This document shows, in pieces, positions 40,947 to 47,111 of a stretch of DNA of 47,111 nt; position 1 is the first letter of the stretch, and each line of letters begins with the position of its first letter. The notes beneath the pieces were generated by a model. It saw only the letters and a list, made by a program, of their open reading frames with translations, had not been told where the DNA came from and did not search any database. The position numbers were made by a program, and so were the translations under genes. The stretch is from Mycobacterium sp. Lineage in GTDB: Bacteria; Actinomycetota; Actinomycetes; Mycobacteriales; Mycobacteriaceae. The stretch covers positions 1 through 47,111 of the forward strand of contig JAFAID010000667.1 of the NCBI GenBank assembly GCA_019236925.1, in the 5' to 3' direction.

Positions 40947-42536
40947 GTGAGCACGACGGCGGAACTCCCCGGGCGAATCAGCGGATTCGTCCAGTGGCTG
41001 GTGCGCACGCCGTGGCCGGTGTTCTTGCTGACTCAGCTGCAAGCCGACATCATCGGCGCACTGCTCCTGCTGGGCTTCTTGCGCTATGGGCTGCCGCCCG
41101 AGGACCGCATCCAACTGCAGGATCTGCCGACCCTCAACCTGGCGACCTTCGCCGGGTCGATCGTCCTGCTGTTCCTCCTCGGAACCGCGATCAGCGCGCG
41201 GCTGCTGGTGCCGGTGTTCCGGTGGCAACGCCGCGACGGTTTGCTCGCCGACACCGACCCGGCCGCCACCGAGTTGGCGCGCAGCCGCGCGCTGCGGACG
41301 CCGTTCTACCGCACGCTGATCCACTTGGCGTCCTGGCTTGTCGGCGGCGTGGTCTTCATCCTGGCCAGCTGGCCGGTGGCCAAGCATGCCGCTCCGGTGG
41401 TGGCCGTCGCCACCGCGCTGGGCGCCGCCGCCACCGCCATCATCGGCTATCTGCAGTCCGAGCGAGTGCTGCGACCAGTGGCCGTTGCCGCCCTGCGGGG
41501 TGGGCTGCCGGAGAACATCAATGCATCGGGAGTCGTCGGGCGCCAGATGCTGACCTGGGCGCTGTCCACCGGGGTGCCGCTGTTGGCGATCGTGCTGACC
41601 GTGGTGGCGGACAAGGCTGAGTACCTTCATGGGCCGCCGGAGAAACTGTTGAACCCGATCCTGTTGCTCGCCCTGCTGGCGTTGGGTATCGGGCTGGTCA
41701 GCACGCTAATGGTAGCGATGTCGATCGACGGCCCGCTGCGTCAGCTACGCTGGGCGCTCGGCGAGGTACAGCGCGGTAATTACAACGCGCACATGCAGAT
41801 TTACGACGCCAGCGAGCTTGGGCTGCTGCAGGCCGGCTTCAACGACATGGTGCGCGACCTGTCCGAGCGGCAACGGCTGCGCGACCTGTTCGGCCGCTAC
41901 GTCGGTGAGGACGTTGCCCGACGCGCACTCGAGCGCGGCACCGAGTTGGGCGGTCAGGAGCGCGACGTCGCGGTGCTGTTCGTCGATCTGGTCGGCTCGA
42001 CCCAGCTCGCGGCGACACGACCACCCGCAGAGGTGGTGCTGCTGCTCAACGAGTTCTTCCGGGTGGTGGTCGACACCGTGGGCCGGCACGGCGGTTTCGT
42101 CAACAAGTTCCAGGGCGATGCCGCGCTGGCCATCTTCGGCGCGCCGATCGAGCATCCCGATGCGTCCGGTGGCGCGCTGGCAGCGGCCCGCGAGCTGCAC
42201 GACGAGCTGCTCCCGGTGATCGGCTCGGCGGAGTTCGGTATCGGGGTGTCCTCCGGGCGTGCCATCGCCGGCCACATCGGCGCTCAGGCCCGCTTCGAGT
42301 ACACCGTCATCGGTGACCCGGTCAACGAGGCCGCGCGGCTCACCGAGCTGGCCAAGCTCGAAGACGGCCACGTGCTGGCGTCGGCCGTCGCGGTCAGCGG
42401 CGCCCTCGACGCCGAAGCGCTGTGCTGGGACGTTGCCGAAGTGGTCGCACTGCGCGGGCGCACTGGCCCAACCCAGCTGGCCCGGCCGCTGAACCTTGCC
42501 GCGCCGGAAGAGGTGTCAAGCCAAACTGGCAGCTAG
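40947..42536 (+). CDS. Membrane class III adenylate cyclase with HAMP domain
   Basis: Makes cAMP; the counterpart of M. tuberculosis Rv3645. The 529 residues have six membrane segments in the first 265 residues (for example ADIIGALLLLGFLRYGL and LASWLVGGVVFILASWP), a HAMP linker (MSIDGPLRQLRWALGEVQRGNY), and a C-terminal cyclase domain. Metal-binding aspartates are in VLFVDLVGSTQ and FQGDAALAIFGAP, the adenine-selecting Lys in NKFQGD and Asp in VIGDPVNEAARL, and the transition-state Asn and Arg in NEAAR. All catalytic residues are present. It starts at GTG, probably leaderless. Its stop overlaps the stop of the convergent gene. Confidence 0.95.
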   Translation: MSTTAELPGRISGFVQWLVRTPWPVFLLTQLQADIIGALLLLGFLRYGLPPEDRIQLQDLPTLNLATFAGSIVLLFLLGTAISARLLVPVFRWQRRDGLLADTDPAATELARSRALRTPFYRTLIHLASWLVGGVVFILASWPVAKHAAPVVAVATALGAAATAIIGYLQSERVLRPVAVAALRGGLPENINASGVVGRQMLTWALSTGVPLLAIVLTVVADKAEYLHGPPEKLLNPILLLALLALGIGLVSTLMVAMSIDGPLRQLRWALGEVQRGNYNAHMQIYDASELGLLQAGFNDMVRDLSERQRLRDLFGRYVGEDVARRALERGTELGGQERDVAVLFVDLVGSTQLAATRPPAEVVLLLNEFFRVVVDTVGRHGGFVNKFQGDAALAIFGAPIEHPDASGGALAAARELHDELLPVIGSAEFGIGVSSGRAIAGHIGAQARFEYTVIGDPVNEAARLTELAKLEDGHVLASAVAVSGALDAEALCWDVAEVVALRGRTGPTQLARPLNLAAPEEVSSQTGS

Positions 42537-42955
42537 CCGGCCGGCGGTGCGGGGCTGGCCGGCGTTGTAGTGAGGTCGCCCGGCGTCGCCGGGGTGATGT
42601 CCACGAACGACTTCCCCGGCTGACTACCGGCGCCACCGACGGGGTCATTACCGAGGTTCAACAGGTTAGTGAGGCCCGGCACGTTCGACGGCTGATCGCC
42701 GCTCAGATTCAGGGCTCCGGCATCGGTCTCGGTGATGTTCTGCACCACCACCGGGGTCTCCAGTCCGTACATGACCTGCAACAAGTCTTCGACGGAGGGG
42801 CTGTTCGCGTCCGGGTTCTCGTGCGTGTTCCCGGAGAGCTGCACCGCGGGCACCTGGATGTCGCGGAGCGGTGGCGCCGCCGGTGCGGCGATGATCACGC
42901 TGAGGCCACCGAGCGCAGCACCAGCGGTGATGCAGTATCGGGCAGCGGATCGCAT
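42533..42955 (-). CDS. Secreted hypothetical protein
   Basis: I do not recognise this 140-residue protein. An N-terminal signal peptide is clear (RSAARYCITAGAALGGLSVI then IAAPAAPP), with cleavage likely after about residue 27. The mature part is acidic, Asn/Pro/Gly-rich and without cysteine, containing SPSVEDLLQVMYGLETPVVV and ending in a Pro/Ala/Thr tail. The ATG at 42955 is preceded by AGGGAGAG; an earlier in-frame ATG at 42997 has no such site. It is convergent with the cyclase gene, sharing the CTAG that forms both stops. Confidence 0.75.
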   Translation of the reverse strand: MRSAARYCITAGAALGGLSVIIAAPAAPPLRDIQVPAVQLSGNTHENPDANSPSVEDLLQVMYGLETPVVVQNITETDAGALNLSGDQPSNVPGLTNLLNLGNDPVGGAGSQPGKSFVDITPATPGDLTTTPASPAPPAG

Positions 42956-43039
42956 GACTCTCCCTAAGCGCCACCGTGACCGTTTCACAGCGGACATAGG
43001 TAACTGTACCTGAGAACAGGCTGAGAATCACTACCTGCT

Positions 43040-43081
43040 AAGCAAAAAGATCGAAAAAGAAAGCTGAGGAGCTCTGAGCTC
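43040..43081 (-). terminator. Possible terminator after topA
   Basis: On the minus strand GAGCT-CAG-AGCTC (43069-43081) forms a short hairpin, followed by two T-rich runs (CTTTCTTTTTCG and CTTTTTGC, to 43040). It begins 28 nt after the topA stop. The stem is short, so it is weak as a terminator. Confidence 0.45.
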
Positions 43082-43108
43082 GGTCTTTCCGCGCTCAAAG
43101 CGGCGACA

Positions 43109-45922
<2,814 letters not shown>

Positions 45923-46127
45923 CTGCGTTTACGCTCACTTTCCACTTCATCTTCTTCGGCCCTAGCCCTCCTGGCCCCACGCTCCCCCGCCGGCGCAGGT
46001 CCAGCGACCAGCCGGCGTGTTCTCAGCTGCCGTTCGGCCCTGCGAACATCTGACAATGTGGCACCCGGGATGAGCCGACGCAAACCGACCCCCCTGTGCA
46101 AAGCCGGTTAAGGCCCGACCGATCGCT

Positions 46128-46706
46128 CTAAACGTGCGGCCAGTAGGGCAACGCCTCTACGGCGTCGGGCGGTTCCCCGACGCTTTCTACCAGGCGCGAT
46201 AGCCTGCGCCGGCCGCTGACCCGCAGCGCGGGCCGAGCCCCGCGAGTGCCAATCAGGGTCGGCGCTATCCCGACCCGCATCAGCGCCGACGCCAGCGGCG
46301 AATGGGTGTCCGGCGCGTGCGGATCCAGTCCGAGCAGATAACGGTCGGCCTCCGGGGTGCCGGCGGCCAGTATCCAGGCCCGCAGCTCGCGCGGGCCTGG
46401 CAACCAGAGTGGGGGGACGGTCTTCACCGCCCCGCGCGTCCAGTCGCCGGCGATGGCACGCAGCCTGGCGTCGACCGCGGTCCGTACCAGCGGAGTGTTT
46501 TCGTCGGTATGGGTGATTTCGGCCACTAGACCAGCGTCGTCGATCATCTCGGCCAGCGCCTCAGCCCGCCATGGCTGATCCACGACCACCGACAGCCTGG
46601 CCCCGTCGCCGACCGTCACAATCTGGCCCGTGGCGGCCAACACCCCGGTGAGGTCGCCGACCGCAGGCGGCACCGACTCCGCCGAGAAGAAGGACAGCTG
46701 GCTCAC
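46128..46706 (-). CDS. Conserved hypothetical protein upstream of topA
   Basis: The 192 residues have no recognised domain: an N-terminal SQLSFFSAESVPPAVGDLTGVL, a central DQPWRAEALAEMIDDAGL, and a C-terminal half with GPRELRAWILAAG, DPHAPDTHSPLASALMRVGI and GRRRLSRLVESVGE. It is mostly soluble and helical. It corresponds in position to M. tuberculosis Rv3647c between topA and cspA. It starts at GTG 46706. Confidence 0.85.
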   Translation of the reverse strand: MSQLSFFSAESVPPAVGDLTGVLAATGQIVTVGDGARLSVVVDQPWRAEALAEMIDDAGLVAEITHTDENTPLVRTAVDARLRAIAGDWTRGAVKTVPPLWLPGPRELRAWILAAGTPEADRYLLGLDPHAPDTHSPLASALMRVGIAPTLIGTRGARPALRVSGRRRLSRLVESVGEPPDAVEALPYWPHV

Positions 46707-46844
46707 GTCACCGACAGTAAGCGCCCGGATGGCGATGTGCGCCCCGGCGCGGCGGTGGTTCCCCCGCTATTCACCCCTCCCAAGCTGTGGTCGCCTGGCT
46801 GTGTGCTTGGGGCAGCGGCAGGCCCGATTAGCTCTGACAGCGAG

Positions 46845-46888
46845 AACCCCCCGACCGAACCCGGTAACTCCGAATCGTGCGGGGGGTT
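46845..46888 (-). terminator. Terminator-like hairpin after cspA
   Basis: A perfect 9-bp GC-rich stem (AACCCCCCG at 46845-46853 against CGGGGGGTT at 46880-46888) encloses a 26-nt loop with further pairing potential. It begins 15 nt after the cspA stop. There is no long U-tract. Confidence 0.7.
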
Positions 46889-46903
46889 GTCGTTAACGGC
46901 TGC

Positions 46904-47107
46904 TCAGACGGCGCGGACGCCGGTGGCCTGGGGACCCTTGGGGCTCTGTCCGACCTCGAACTCGACCCGCTGGTTCTCTTCGAGGGTGCGGAAGCCGCTT
47001 CCCTGGATCTCCGTGTAGTGGACAAACACGTCGGCCGAACCGTCCTCGGGGGCGATGAAGCCGAATCCCTTCTCCGCGTTGAACCACTTCACAGTTCCCT
47101 GTGGCAT
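46904..47107 (-). CDS. cspA: Cold-shock protein A
   Basis: Single-stranded nucleic-acid chaperone of 67 residues. RNP1 (GFGFI, in [20 protein letters not shown]) and RNP2 (VFVHYTEI) are both present, followed by [22 protein letters not shown]. The length and sequence are those of the major mycobacterial CspA. The ATG at 47107 lies 4 nt from the window end, so its promoter and any long leader are outside. It is followed by a strong terminator-like hairpin. Confidence 0.98.
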   Translation of the reverse strand: MPQGTVKWFNAEKGFGFIAPEDGSADVFVHYTEIQGSGFRTLEENQRVEFEVGQSPKGPQATGVRAV

Positions 47108-47111
47108 TTCT

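Overview
The window is high-GC actinobacterial DNA, and its gene content and order are those of Mycobacterium (clpC1-lsr2-lysS, the pan and fol clusters, ftsH-ephA, hpt-tilS-dacB-ppa, galE, holB-adenylate cyclase-topA-cspA). The proteins are close to, but not the same as, those I remember from M. tuberculosis. Several M. tuberculosis genes I would expect (esx/PE/PPE genes before lpqG, transposases before holB) are replaced by other genes, so a non-tuberculous mycobacterium is likely. I made no database comparison; the species is not determined.

Layout. (1) 1-14097, all minus strand: clpC1 (C-terminus cut by the window edge), lsr2, lysS, coaX, panD, panC, panG-like, a proline-rich membrane protein, a DUF3180-type membrane protein, folK, folB, folP, folE and ftsH. 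Most neighbours overlap by 1-8 nt, so this reads as a few long operons for pantothenate/CoA and folate synthesis plus proteostasis. (2) 14381-17564, plus: ephA, a luciferase-like monooxygenase and a zinc alcohol dehydrogenase, one tightly overlapping operon. (3) 17672-20116, plus, accessory: an amino-acid permease, then a small Cys/Met/His-rich membrane protein and a MerR regulator. The small protein has a promoter with the 19-bp spacer typical of MerR control. (4) 20127-27451: lpqG, hpt, tilS, a zinc metalloprotease, dacB, ppa, a beta-lactamase-fold esterase and a coiled-coil protein. (5) 27456-35103: terC behind a yybP-ykoY (manganese) riboswitch; a flippase-ppgS-DUF2304 set for the galactosamine of arabinogalactan; a YeiH-type transporter preceded by an unlisted 51-residue membrane protein; galE1; a large membrane protein. 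(6) 35221-39592, accessory island: a CYP102-like P450 heme domain without its reductase, a divergent TetR gene with inverted-repeat operators between them, and a large TnpB-like RuvC protein split by one in-frame TGA, ending beside tRNA-Thr(CGT). (7) 39645-47107: holB, a membrane class III adenylate cyclase, a secreted hypothetical protein, topA, a conserved hypothetical and cspA.

The best candidates for something new are the MerR/metal-binding pair (19126-20116), the TnpB-like gene with its TetR/P450 partners (35221-39592), and the riboswitch-controlled terC (27456-28571).
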